NCBI GenBank assembly: GCA_014873095.1
Contig: CP050848.1
Span: 4,709,850-4,773,849 of the forward strand
Direction: 5' to 3'
Source of the DNA: Planctomycetales bacterium ZRK34
GTDB taxonomy: Bacteria > Planctomycetota > Phycisphaerae > Phycisphaerales > Zrk34
Length of the DNA stretch: 64,000 bases
A program made the translations under genes and the position numbers. Position 1 is the first letter of the stretch. Each line of letters begins with the position of its first letter. Below the pieces are notes generated by a model. It was not told the origin of the DNA and did no database searches. It saw only the letters and a list, made by a program, of their open reading frames with translations. This document shows positions 34,971 through 43,645 of this stretch, piece after piece.

Positions 34971-35540
34971 ATGCCTTGTAGAGGGTACTGCACCTTGAAC
35001 GATGGATCCGGCCAACTCGACCCCAGGCGTCATGAGCAGTTCATGCGCCAATTCACCGCGAATCAGCGGAACATCTATCTTTATATCCGCAGTCTGATGC
35101 CGAACCTGGCCGACGTCGAGGAGGTCTTTCAGCAGACCAATCTCGTGCTGTGGCAGAAGTTCGATGAGTTTGACCCGGAGACGAATTTTCGGGCGTGGGC
35201 GTTTCGGGTTGCGTTCTATGAAGCGGCGAATCATCGGTCGCGTAGCCGCAAGGGCGGGGTGCGATTTTCAGATGAGTTTCTGGCGGAAGTGGCTGCGGAG
35301 GCGGAGCGTCAGTCCGACGCCACCGAGGCGCGACTGGCGGCGCTCGGGCAGTGCATCGACAAACTGCCCGAGCATGATCGCCGGCTCATTGAGGGCCGCT
35401 ACGCCGAGGGCGCCAGCGGTGAGTCGATCGCCGCGGCACTGGGCCGGCCGACACGCTGGGTCTACAAAGCCGTGACGCGCATCCGTCGGGCGCTGCTGCA
35501 ATGCGTGACGCGCACCCTCGAGCAGGAGGGGCTGATATGA
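34971..35540 (+). CDS. ECF-type RNA polymerase sigma factor (module A)
   Basis: A sigma-70 family factor of about 189 residues, of the Planctomycetota group paired with FecR-like proteins. Region 2 reads RNIYLYIRSLMPNLADVEEVFQQTNLVLW and then FRAWAFRVAFYEAANHRSR. Region 4 is LPEHDRRLIEGRYAEGASG with a helix-turn-helix at GESIAAALGRPTRWVYKAVTRI. It shares this pattern with the factor at 49834-50364, including the (E/D)QFMR(Q/L)F start and the IY(L/A)YIR motif. The start is uncertain: ATG 34971 or TTG 34995. Its stop overlaps the next gene as ATGA. It probably directs transcription of its own module and of other genes. Confidence 0.88.
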   Translation: MPCRGYCTLNDGSGQLDPRRHEQFMRQFTANQRNIYLYIRSLMPNLADVEEVFQQTNLVLWQKFDEFDPETNFRAWAFRVAFYEAANHRSRSRKGGVRFSDEFLAEVAAEAERQSDATEARLAALGQCIDKLPEHDRRLIEGRYAEGASGESIAAALGRPTRWVYKAVTRIRRALLQCVTRTLEQEGLI

Positions 35541-36964
35541 GTCAGTTGTACGACCTGCTGGATGTGATGTGCGAGCGGGCGTTGTCGGCCGATGAAGCCG
35601 CACGCATCGAAACACTGGTACGCGGCAACCCGCAAGCCATGCGACTGTACTTTTCATACCTGCAACTCGACGCAGCCCTGCGGTTCGAACACGGCGCCGG
35701 CGCAACGACGCTGGGAATGGCTCAGGCCCAGGGGCAGGTCAAAGATCATGGCAAGCAGACATACACGCCGACGCTGAGTCCCTTCCGGGGACGAAGCGTC
35801 TGGTACATCGCCGCCGCGGCAATGATCACGCTGGCATTCACCGCGTGGATGCTCATCAACATCGAGCCGCAGTCGACGGATCAGCACCCGATTCGATCGC
35901 AGCCTGTGGCGCTGTTGACCGGATCGGCGGCGGCGATGTGGAGCGATCCGCCGGTGCAGACGGCGCTCGGCTCGGAGTTGACCCCGGGCACGCTGAAGCT
36001 GACGACCGGCACTGTGCAATTGATGTTTCACAGCGGGGCGGTGGTGACGCTGCAGGGCCCATGCGAGTTCGATCTGACCAGCGAAGGTGAAGGCTTTTTA
36101 CGGCAAGGGTTGTTGCACGCCTATGTGCCGCAGCGGGCGCGCGGGTTTCGCATCGACGCGCCGGGGGGCGTGAGCGTGACGGACCTGGGGACGGAATTCA
36201 CAATGCGCGTCGACGGCGGCCGACAGGCGAGCGTGCGCGTGTTTGAAGGCATGGTGATGGTGCAGTCGGCGGCCGATTCGACCTCGCAGACCTTCACCGC
36301 CGGACAGGCGGCGCGCGTCGTGGCCGGACGGATTCAGACGGCGGCGGCGGATGATCTGGCCCGGCTGCCGCGGATGCTGTTTGCCGCGGGCATCGAATGG
36401 GACAAGGCGTTTGACGTGACCGGGCCCGAGTCGATCGATCTGAGCGGCGAACTGGTCGAAGCGATCACGCCCGGGGGAAACATGCCCGTGACCGTGGCGA
36501 TCGGCGATGCATCGGTGACGTTTGAGCCGGGTCACGTTTGGCGCGGCGGTGCATACAACGGCGCTTTGCCGACTGAGCGCCAGACCACGCCGCTGGGCCA
36601 GGTGCTGACCACCTGCGAGATCGGCCACGGCCCTGTTCAACCCGTCGAACTGACGGACCTGATCGTCGGCCAGCGTTACCAGATTCAAGTCTTCTACGCT
36701 GACGAACGCGGTGATGTGACGATGAAGATTGCCGATGCCCAGGAGACTCTCTCGGAGGCATCGGAGGTGGTGTTGCATTCATCGGGATCCGGCGGCATGG
36801 GCCAGAGCGTGATCGGTCATTTCACAGCGACGGCCTCCACGCGGCGGTTCATCGTCGAAGCCGGACCGGATCGCCGCAATGCTCACATCTCCGCCCTGGT
36901 GCTGCGACGCATCGATGGGGCCATGCAAAAGGTGAACACTTCTGTTGAAAGGAATGGGTTATGA
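35537..36964 (+). CDS. FecR-like single-pass protein (module A)
   Basis: A 475-residue protein. The cytosolic N-terminal part (1-80) starts LYDLLDVMCERALSADEAAR, an anti-sigma-like helical segment. One membrane helix follows RSVWY at about 83-103. The periplasmic FecR domain (about 150-270) has PGTLKLTTGTVQLMFHSGA, VTLQGPCEF, GVSVTDLGTEFTMRV and VRVFEGMVMVQ. A further beta domain (about 290-475) may bind a ligand. FecR-type proteins relay a surface signal to their sigma factor. The ATG at 35537 follows AGGAGG at 7 bases and overlaps the sigma stop. The same design is seen at 48455-49837, down to the RSVWY motif before the membrane helix. Confidence 0.86.
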   Translation: MSQLYDLLDVMCERALSADEAARIETLVRGNPQAMRLYFSYLQLDAALRFEHGAGATTLGMAQAQGQVKDHGKQTYTPTLSPFRGRSVWYIAAAAMITLAFTAWMLINIEPQSTDQHPIRSQPVALLTGSAAAMWSDPPVQTALGSELTPGTLKLTTGTVQLMFHSGAVVTLQGPCEFDLTSEGEGFLRQGLLHAYVPQRARGFRIDAPGGVSVTDLGTEFTMRVDGGRQASVRVFEGMVMVQSAADSTSQTFTAGQAARVVAGRIQTAAADDLARLPRMLFAAGIEWDKAFDVTGPESIDLSGELVEAITPGGNMPVTVAIGDASVTFEPGHVWRGGAYNGALPTERQTTPLGQVLTTCEIGHGPVQPVELTDLIVGQRYQIQVFYADERGDVTMKIADAQETLSEASEVVLHSSGSGGMGQSVIGHFTATASTRRFIVEAGPDRRNAHISALVLRRIDGAMQKVNTSVERNGL

Positions 36965-38553
36965 GAATGAATATGAAACTGACCGCGCTGCTGGTTGCAG
37001 TTGTATCGAGCGTGATGGTCCAACCGGCCAGTGCCGACATCGTGCTTCCGAATGACGCATCATTGTCGTCGAATCTGCAGCTCTGGCTGCGCGGCGATGA
37101 TCTGACGGCCCTGTACGCCGGCGGCGACTCGATCGCCACATGGGTCGACGCTTCGGGGCAGGGCCACGACGCGGTCGCCCTGGCCAATAGCACCGACGGC
37201 GCTCAGCCTACGCCCAGCCCGGTCACACTGGATCAGCCGACCTTCGCCATCGCCGATGTGCCGGCCCTGGGCATCGGCTCCAGCAGTGATGTGTTGATGT
37301 CCGCCGGCAATCTCTTCGGCGCCACGCCCACTGAATTCACCATCATCACGGTCTACGAAACAGCCGACAGCAACAATCGTCCGGTCGGGTTCGGCTCCTA
37401 CCGCGAGGGCACCACGGCCAACAACTTCAACCTCGCTGCCGACGGAACCATCCGCAAGGACAACGGCTTCGTCGCCGGCCCCGACGATCCGTCCACGTTT
37501 TACACACGCTCGGTCGTGCAGGACGCCACCACACTGACTCAGTATTACAACGGTGTTCAGAACATCAACACCAGCGCCCAGACGGTGAGCACCGATCAGT
37601 TCTACCTCGGCGACATCCGCCAGAACGTCAACGCAATTCAGCAGATCGCCGAGGTCATCGTTTACGATCGCGCGTTGACCGCCGGCGAGCGCCTGTCCGT
37701 TGAGAACTACATCTCAGCGAAATACTACTCGAATCTCTACCAGCGCTACGAAGAAGGAACCGCGGGCGCCGCCGTCGCTTCCGGCGCTGACAACGGCCCG
37801 CTGGATCACTCCGTCAACGACCACACCTCGACCGCCATCACCTCAGGTAGCGGCCCCGTTTTCTCAAGTGATGTGGCCGTCGGCACAATTCCGTTGACCG
37901 GCTCGTCGAACAACCTGTCGCTGCACTTCGACCGCGCCAACAGCGAATATCTACAGATCGCCGACTCGGCGGACTTGAGCTTCGGCCAGTCCTCCGCCGG
38001 GGCGGGTGACGCCAGCGCGTTCACCGTCGAGGCGTGGGTGAAGTTTGATTCACTGGTCACGGGTAACTTGGACCGCCAGTACATCGTGCACAAGAAGTCC
38101 GATTCCGGCGTCGGCGATAACGATGTCGACTACGGCATCGCCTTCCACAACAGTGCCGGCAACAATCTTTCGCTGCAGCTTGGCAACGGCTCGTCCAATG
38201 TCAACATCAGCAGCGGGCTGTCGATCACCGACACCACCGAGTGGCACTACATCGCCGTGGCCTTCGATCCGTCGACCGATCGCATCATGTTCATCCTCGA
38301 CGAGGAGATTGTGTTTGCGACGACGAGTTTCGAAGCCGTCGCCAACTCTGGTCCGCTGACGATCGGCGGTCATTTCAATCTCGCCGGCGGGCTCGACAAT
38401 TCCTTCGATGGCTACATCGACGAATTGCGCATCACCCGTGGGGTTTTGCGGCCGAGCCAGTTGCTGGCGGTGGTTCCCGTGCCGGCGCCGGCGGCGCTGC
38501 CCGCGGGGCTCGTGATGCTCGGACTGCTCGGAACACGTCGTCGCCACCGCTGA
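36961..38553 (+). CDS. LamG-type surface protein with VPxPA-like sorting tag (module A)
   Basis: A 530-residue exported protein. Signal peptide at about 1-25 (ending ASA). Residues about 30-260 and 300-495 are two concanavalin/LamG-like beta-sandwiches: LQLWLRGDDL, VDASGQGHDAV and VIVYDRALTAGERLSVENYI, then FTVEAWVKFDS, WHYIAVAFD and FDGYIDELRITRGVL. LamG domains often bind glycans. The C-terminus ends VVPVPAPAALPAGLVMLGL with a basic RRRHR tail, a variant of the PEP/VPLPA-CTERM signal. Start and FecR stop overlap as ATGA, so the three genes are coupled. A hairpin lies 7 bases after the stop. Confidence 0.87.
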   Translation: MRMNMKLTALLVAVVSSVMVQPASADIVLPNDASLSSNLQLWLRGDDLTALYAGGDSIATWVDASGQGHDAVALANSTDGAQPTPSPVTLDQPTFAIADVPALGIGSSSDVLMSAGNLFGATPTEFTIITVYETADSNNRPVGFGSYREGTTANNFNLAADGTIRKDNGFVAGPDDPSTFYTRSVVQDATTLTQYYNGVQNINTSAQTVSTDQFYLGDIRQNVNAIQQIAEVIVYDRALTAGERLSVENYISAKYYSNLYQRYEEGTAGAAVASGADNGPLDHSVNDHTSTAITSGSGPVFSSDVAVGTIPLTGSSNNLSLHFDRANSEYLQIADSADLSFGQSSAGAGDASAFTVEAWVKFDSLVTGNLDRQYIVHKKSDSGVGDNDVDYGIAFHNSAGNNLSLQLGNGSSNVNISSGLSITDTTEWHYIAVAFDPSTDRIMFILDEEIVFATTSFEAVANSGPLTIGGHFNLAGGLDNSFDGYIDELRITRGVLRPSQLLAVVPVPAPAALPAGLVMLGLLGTRRRHR

Positions 38554-38560
38554 CTTGTAC

Positions 38561-38589
38561 GAAGCCCACGGATTGAATCCGTGGGCTTC
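38561..38589 (+). repeat. Hairpin between surface protein and prepilin genes (module A)
   Basis: A perfect stem GAAGCCCACGGA / TCCGTGGGCTTC with a 5-base loop (longer if the loop is smaller). It begins 7 bases after the LamG stop and ends 14 bases before the prepilin ATG. There is no T run, so processing, mRNA stability or partial termination is more likely than full termination. Confidence 0.75.
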
Positions 38590-38603
38590 ATGGGACGTTA
38601 TTC

Positions 38604-39338
38604 ATGCGCCGACATGGTTTCACACTGATCGAATTGCTCGTGGTCGTGGCGATCATTGCGCTGTTGATCGCGATCCTGTTGCCGGCGCTGTCCAAGGCAA
38701 AGTGGACGGCAAATCTCGTGACGTGTACAGCCAACGAGCGGCAGATCATGACCAGCGTGATGATCTACGGCAACGACCATCAACTGCTGCTGCCGCAGAG
38801 CGGGCGCGACTGGCCATACATGGAGACGATCGATTTTGTCGGGGCCATGTGGCGGTACCTCGGGCCCGCGGCGAATAAACCCGACGGCGTGATGAGTTGT
38901 CCGGCCGATGACAAACCCGGCGGCGCGATGAAGTGGTTCTGGGACGGCCGCTTTCCGAGCAACCCGCTGGATGCTGGCGACTGGCTGCCCGAGTTCACCC
39001 TGCCCGATGAGGTGCCGCCGGACTGGTCGTACAAGTGGTATCGCAAGATGTACAACGGCATCAGCACCAGCGGCACCGTTACGTCAACCATGGAGCCGTG
39101 GCGCATCAACGATATCAAACGCCCCATCAGCCTCATGGCGCTCAACTGCATGCCGTACTGGGAAAACGGCGCCAACAGCATCACCACCGTCCACGGCATG
39201 TATTACCAGGGCGCCTTCGCCGATGGCCACGCCGGCACCTTCACGATCGATCAACTCGTTGCCGGCACTTATCCCACCAACCAGTACAACTTCGACTGGA
39301 CCTACAACGGCATCCGTGGGCAAGACGTGCGCGAGTAA
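38604..39338 (+). CDS. Type II prepilin-like protein (module A)
   Basis: A 244-residue protein. The class III signal MRRHGFTLIELLVVVAIIA is textbook: a short basic leader, cleavage after Gly5, then Phe and Glu5 of the mature protein, and a single hydrophobic helix ending at about residue 28. The rest is a globular domain with scattered cysteines (LVTCTANERQIMTS, MSCPADD) and FADGHAGTF near the end, like the H-x9-DG pilin-like proteins that are numerous in Planctomycetota. Such proteins are usually processed by PilD-type peptidase. Neither a peptidase nor assembly genes are in this window. It is the last gene of module A. Confidence 0.88.
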   Translation: MRRHGFTLIELLVVVAIIALLIAILLPALSKAKWTANLVTCTANERQIMTSVMIYGNDHQLLLPQSGRDWPYMETIDFVGAMWRYLGPAANKPDGVMSCPADDKPGGAMKWFWDGRFPSNPLDAGDWLPEFTLPDEVPPDWSYKWYRKMYNGISTSGTVTSTMEPWRINDIKRPISLMALNCMPYWENGANSITTVHGMYYQGAFADGHAGTFTIDQLVAGTYPTNQYNFDWTYNGIRGQDVRE

Positions 39339-39370
39339 ACGTCGTTAATCACCTTCAATCGTGATAAAAA

Positions 39371-39441
39371 TAGCCGGGCCGCTACGCGGCCCCGGTCACG
39401 CTTCATCGAAATCAGACCGGGGTCGCGTAGCGACCCGGCTA
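39371..39441. repeat. Nested palindrome, family 1 copy B
   Basis: A 26-bp inverted repeat with two mismatches (39371-39396 and 39416-39441, 19-base spacer). The left arm carries the same GGGCCGCTACGCGGCCCC core as the copy at 2048-2111; the right arm has a C-to-T variant (GGGTCGC read on the opposite strand). It lies between convergent genes and may act as a two-way terminator. Confidence 0.82.
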
Positions 39442-39468
39442 CGCGCGTCATCAATTGTTTTTGAACGA

Positions 39469-40239
39469 TCAGTCCAGCGGGCGGATCCAGATGTTGCGAT
39501 AGCGGATCGGATCGTCGCGGTGGTCCTGAAGTTTCAGCGGGAGCTTGTCGGGGTGGGCTTTGTAGTCGGTGCGTTTGGCGTGCGAGGTCGGGCCGATGAT
39601 GGCTTCGTTGTCCTGCACGAGCACGCCGTTGAAGAACACGGTCGCCGTGGCGGGCTTGACGCACTTGCCGTTCTGATCGAAGTGGGGGCGATGGAAGATG
39701 ATGTCGTAGGCGTTCCAGTCGCCGGCGGGGCGGGCGGGATTTGCCAGCGGGGGGTACTGGCCGTAGATCGAACCGGCCTGGCCGTCGGCGTACGTCTTGT
39801 TCTCGTTTTTGTAAGTGTCCAGAACCTGGATCTCATAGATCTTCATCAGGAAGACGCCCGAGTTGGACTTGTGCTGGGCGTTGCCTTTGGAGTCCGGGTC
39901 AGCGGACCATTCGATGTGAAGCTGACAATCGCCGAAGGCTTGCTTGGTGACCAGGTCGCCGCTCTTGGGGATGACCTTGACGTAGCCATCCTTGACATCC
40001 CATTTGCCATTCCACATGTCCAGATTCGACCCGTCGAAGAGCACGATCGCGTCGGACGGGGGCTTGCAGTTTTCGCTGAACGTGCCCGGGGTGACGACCG
40101 GCGCCATCGGGCGATTCATGTCATGAATCTCGTAGTCCAGCGGATTGCGCGAGGCGCTATGAACCGCAGCGTAAACGCTCAGCGACACGGCGATCGTCGC
40201 GGCGGCGACGCAGAACATGCGAAACGGTGAACGAAACAT
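39469..40239 (-). CDS. Exported DUF1080 / 3-keto-disaccharide hydrolase-like protein
   Basis: A 256-residue exported protein. The ATG at 40239 follows GGAG at 8 bases and gives a signal peptide (about 1-28). The mature domain has the DUF1080 pattern: IVLFDGSNLDMWNG, the strand QLHIEWSADPDSKG, HKSNSGVFLMKIYEIQVLDTY, QAGSIYGQYPPLANPARPAGDWNAYDIIF and a C-terminal DPIRYRNIWIRPL. This concanavalin-like family, abundant in Planctomycetota, includes 3-keto-disaccharide hydrolases. It converges on module A with 130 bases between, a gap that holds the palindrome. Confidence 0.88.
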   Translation of the reverse strand: MFRSPFRMFCVAAATIAVSLSVYAAVHSASRNPLDYEIHDMNRPMAPVVTPGTFSENCKPPSDAIVLFDGSNLDMWNGKWDVKDGYVKVIPKSGDLVTKQAFGDCQLHIEWSADPDSKGNAQHKSNSGVFLMKIYEIQVLDTYKNENKTYADGQAGSIYGQYPPLANPARPAGDWNAYDIIFHRPHFDQNGKCVKPATATVFFNGVLVQDNEAIIGPTSHAKRTDYKAHPDKLPLKLQDHRDDPIRYRNIWIRPLD

Positions 40240-40318
40240 TGGCAGATCTCCAAGCCAGGGGGTATCCATGACGAACGTGTCACAGCGGCGGATTATTGTA
40301 CAAAGAGTCAGCGGGTCC

Positions 40319-42643
40319 TCACAGCAGGCTGATCGGATCGACATCGACGGCGGTCGTGGCGTCCGATCGCAGCAGCCCGGCATCGCGGACCGACGCCAGC
40401 AGTTGCTGAATCACCGCGGCGGTGTCGGCCTTGATTTCGACCTGCATGCGGTAGTACCCGCCGATGCGCGCGATCGGCGCCGGCAGGGGGCCGACGATGC
40501 GTGTGTCGATGCGACTGGTCTCGGCGGCTCGGCGCAGCGTGCATGTGAGTTCATCGGCTTCGGCAGTCGCCTTGTCAGCGTTTTCATTGCGGACCACGAT
40601 GCGTGCCATCCGCGCGATCGGCGGCAGCTCGGCCCGCCCCCGATGCGTGAGCTCTTCATTGGCGAAGCCGATGTAGTCATGCGCCGCAGCAAGTTGGATC
40701 ACGGGATGGTTCGGCTCGAAGGTCTGCACCACAACGCGCCCGCCGCCGGCGCTGCGACCGGACCGACCGGCGACCTGACAGACCAGTTGAAACGTGCGCT
40801 CGGCTGAGCGGAAGTCCGGCAGGCTGAGCGCCGTATCGGCGCTGATCACGCCCACCAGCCGCACGTTTGGAAAGTCCAACCCCTTGGCGATCATCTGCGT
40901 GCCGACGAGCAGTTGAATCTCGCCGCGCCCGAAAGCATCGAGGATCTTCTGGTAGTCCGTGGCGGTGCGCATCACATCCGAGTCCATCCGCCGCATGGTG
41001 ATGTCCGGGAACTTGCGCGAGATTTCATGTTCGACGCGTTGCGTGCCGAGCCCGAAGATCGTCACCTTCTTCTCGCATACCGGGCAAAGCTTCGGCACGC
41101 GATTCTCAAAGCCGCAGTAATGACACCGCACGATCGCGCCGCCCGGCACGGTGGGCTCCTTGTGATACACCATGTTGGCGTCGCAGTGCTCGCAGGCCAT
41201 GACCCACCCGCAGCGGTGATCCGGGCAGGCGATGTAGTTCGCGAATCCTCGCCGATTCAGCAACAGCATCGCCTGGGCGCCGTCCTTGAATGTCTGCTGC
41301 AGCAGCTTTTCAAGCTGCACGCTCAGCAGGTGGTAGCCGCGCGAGCCGGTGTATTCAAACCGCTTGCGGCGCTCGTCCATCAGGTCGACGAGTTCGACCT
41401 TCGGCAGCGGCAGTTTCGACACGCGCTGCGGCAGGCTCAGCAGTTTGTACACGCCGCGCTGGGCGGCGTTGTAGTAACTTTCCAGCGAGGGCGTCGCCGA
41501 GCCGAGCACAACGGTCGCGCCGATCATCTGCGCCCGCTTGACCGCAACATCACGGGCGTGATACCGCGGGGCCTGATCCTGCTTGTAGCTGGAGTCGTGT
41601 TCCTCATCGACGACGATCAGACCGAGGTTATTCATCGGGGCGAAGATCGCCGACCGCGCCCCGACCACGACCTGCGCCCACCCGTCACGGATCAGCCCCC
41701 ATTGCTGATGACGCTGAGCCGCGGTCAGACCCGAGTGCAGGATCGCCACGTGTTTGAATCGGCTGATGAATCGCGCCGCCGTCTGCGGTGTCAGCGCGAT
41801 TTCAGGCACCAATACGATCGCTGACTTGCCTGCCGCCAGCGCCCGCTCGATCGCGCGGATGTATACCTCTGTTTTTCCGGATCCGGTCACGCCGTGCAGC
41901 AGATTCACCGCGAAGCCGTCGTCAAGCGATGACGTGATTGCCTCAAAAGCCTGATGTTGATCTGCGTTGAGCGTGATGCTCTGCGGCACGTCGGCAGCGT
42001 GCTCAGCCCACACGGCACGTACTTCCGTTTTGACAATTTCCTTGAGCAGCCCCTTGTCGATCAGGTGAGTCACGGGTGATGTGCTTTTGGCGCCCGCCTT
42101 GTGTGCCAGCGTTTTGGGGTCGATCGGCAGCTTGTTTTGGCGTGACAGTTCCAGCGCGACGCCGAGCACATCCGCCTGCTTGCCGCGCAGGGCGTGTTGC
42201 TCGACGATCGAGGCCAGCGAGACGGTTGCAATCGGATCGTGCAGGTCGACATATTTTTTGCGGACGAGTCCGGTGCCGCGCTTCACCGCCGCCGGCAGCA
42301 TCGTGGCGAACACCATGCCCAGCGTGCAGCAGTAGTACCGGCTGATCCAGCGGGCCAGTTCGAGCAGGTCGTCGGTGAGGTTGACCGTGTCTCGCTCGCG
42401 GGAGGCGATCGGTTTAAGCTTTGACGGATCGATATCCGTGTGGTTGGTGATTTCGAGCACATACCCGCCGACGGCTTGGTCCTTGCGGCCGAGCGGAACC
42501 ATCACGCGGTCGCCGACTTTGACATCGAGATCATCGGGCACGATGTATGTCAGCCCGCCGGGTTTTTCCAGGCCGCGTTCCAGCGCCACCTGCGCGAATC
42601 GCCGCGCATCATCCGCATCGTCGTGAAACAGGTTTGCCGTCAC
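40319..42643 (-). CDS. priA: Primosomal replication helicase PriA
   Basis: A 774-residue 3'-5' DNA helicase that restarts stalled replication forks. The N-terminal DNA-binding part (1-105) leads into the helicase core: Walker A HGVTGSGKTE, the DEEH box VVDEEHDSSYKQDQ, LGSATPSLESYY, LLLNRRGFANYIACPDHRCGW, and motif V/VI VGTQMIAKGLDFPNVRLVGV and CQVAGRSGR. Two zinc-binding clusters with eight cysteines lie between (CPDHRCGWVMACEHC and CHYCG ... CPVCEKK). The start is GTG at 42643, overlapping the stop of the glycosylasparaginase gene (GTGA), so the two are coupled. The C-terminal domain is complete. Confidence 0.94.
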   Translation of the reverse strand: MTANLFHDDADDARRFAQVALERGLEKPGGLTYIVPDDLDVKVGDRVMVPLGRKDQAVGGYVLEITNHTDIDPSKLKPIASRERDTVNLTDDLLELARWISRYYCCTLGMVFATMLPAAVKRGTGLVRKKYVDLHDPIATVSLASIVEQHALRGKQADVLGVALELSRQNKLPIDPKTLAHKAGAKSTSPVTHLIDKGLLKEIVKTEVRAVWAEHAADVPQSITLNADQHQAFEAITSSLDDGFAVNLLHGVTGSGKTEVYIRAIERALAAGKSAIVLVPEIALTPQTAARFISRFKHVAILHSGLTAAQRHQQWGLIRDGWAQVVVGARSAIFAPMNNLGLIVVDEEHDSSYKQDQAPRYHARDVAVKRAQMIGATVVLGSATPSLESYYNAAQRGVYKLLSLPQRVSKLPLPKVELVDLMDERRKRFEYTGSRGYHLLSVQLEKLLQQTFKDGAQAMLLLNRRGFANYIACPDHRCGWVMACEHCDANMVYHKEPTVPGGAIVRCHYCGFENRVPKLCPVCEKKVTIFGLGTQRVEHEISRKFPDITMRRMDSDVMRTATDYQKILDAFGRGEIQLLVGTQMIAKGLDFPNVRLVGVISADTALSLPDFRSAERTFQLVCQVAGRSGRSAGGGRVVVQTFEPNHPVIQLAAAHDYIGFANEELTHRGRAELPPIARMARIVVRNENADKATAEADELTCTLRRAAETSRIDTRIVGPLPAPIARIGGYYRMQVEIKADTAAVIQQLLASVRDAGLLRSDATTAVDVDPISLL

Positions 42644-43539
42644 AGCAGCACCGTATCGGGTTCGACGAGATGCCCGCCGTCGGCGTTGTGCGCAGCGGTG
42701 GTGAACCCGCTGCGAAGACTCGCCGAGGCCCAGTGTCCTTCCGGCGACAGCGCGATCATGCCGACCTGGTGGTCGTCGTGAAGTTCGTACTCTTCGGCCA
42801 CGCGACTCAGCACCTCGGTAATCACATCCAGCGGACTAGCCCCTCGCCGCATCAACTCGACCGCCGCGAAAGACCCGCATACGCCCATGACCAGTTCGCC
42901 GCTGCCCGTAGCGACCACTGCGCCGTATTTGGGGTGAACAAACAGTCCGTGGCCGATGATCGGCGAGTCGCCGACGCGGCCGGCCGCCTTGTATGCCAAC
43001 CCGCTGGTCGAACACGCCCCGGCAAGTTGCCCATGATCATCGAGCGCGAGCACGCCGACGGTATCGTGATTCTCTTCGATGTTGGCGTCAGGCGTGTAGT
43101 GCGAGGTGGTGTCGGTATTGCCTTCTTGTTGTTTGCACCAGTCCAGCCAGGCGCGGCGGGCCTTCTCGGTCAGCAGTTCGCAGGGCTGCATCCCTTGTGA
43201 CTCAGCGAAGCGGTCGGCTCCCTCGCCGGCCAGCATCACGTGCTGCGTGCGCTGCATCACGAGCCGGGCGATCGTCGCCGCGTGCATGTGGCGGCGCACG
43301 TAGCACACCGAGCCGCACTGCGACGGGCTGAGCATGATCGAAGCATCGAGGCTCACCTGCCCGCTGCGGTCCGGTCGCCCGCCATACCCGACGGACTGCA
43401 CCATCGGATCGGCCTCGACGGCGCGGCAACCGGCTTCGACAGCGTCGAGCGCCTGCCCGCCATTGGACAGAATCGGCCACGCCGCCGCGTTGGCGATCGC
43501 CCCGAACGACCACGTCGATAACACAATTCGGACACTCAT
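42640..43539 (-). CDS. N4-(beta-N-acetylglucosaminyl)-L-asparaginase family protein
   Basis: A 299-residue Ntn-hydrolase of the glycosylasparaginase family, which cleaves the sugar-Asn bond in glycopeptides. The hallmark HDTVGVLALD supplies the Thr that becomes the nucleophile after self-cleavage between Asp and Thr. Other family features are VEADPMVQSVGYGGRPDRSGQVSLDA (written here in part), GRVGDSPIIGHG and ATGSGE. There is no signal peptide, so it may be cytosolic. The ATG at 43539 is preferred over the GTG just before it. It is divergent from the degenerate sulfatase-like gene and overlaps priA by four bases. Confidence 0.88.
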   Translation of the reverse strand: MSVRIVLSTWSFGAIANAAAWPILSNGGQALDAVEAGCRAVEADPMVQSVGYGGRPDRSGQVSLDASIMLSPSQCGSVCYVRRHMHAATIARLVMQRTQHVMLAGEGADRFAESQGMQPCELLTEKARRAWLDWCKQQEGNTDTTSHYTPDANIEENHDTVGVLALDDHGQLAGACSTSGLAYKAAGRVGDSPIIGHGLFVHPKYGAVVATGSGELVMGVCGSFAAVELMRRGASPLDVITEVLSRVAEEYELHDDHQVGMIALSPEGHWASASLRSGFTTAAHNADGGHLVEPDTVLL

Positions 43540-43645
43540 CACCGCATTGTCCGCCGCGCGGCGATGCGATGCAAACCCGCCCGGATTCTGGCGATGTCTA
43601 AATACCGAACACCCGATCGCCGATCAAATCCCCAGGAGTTGTCGT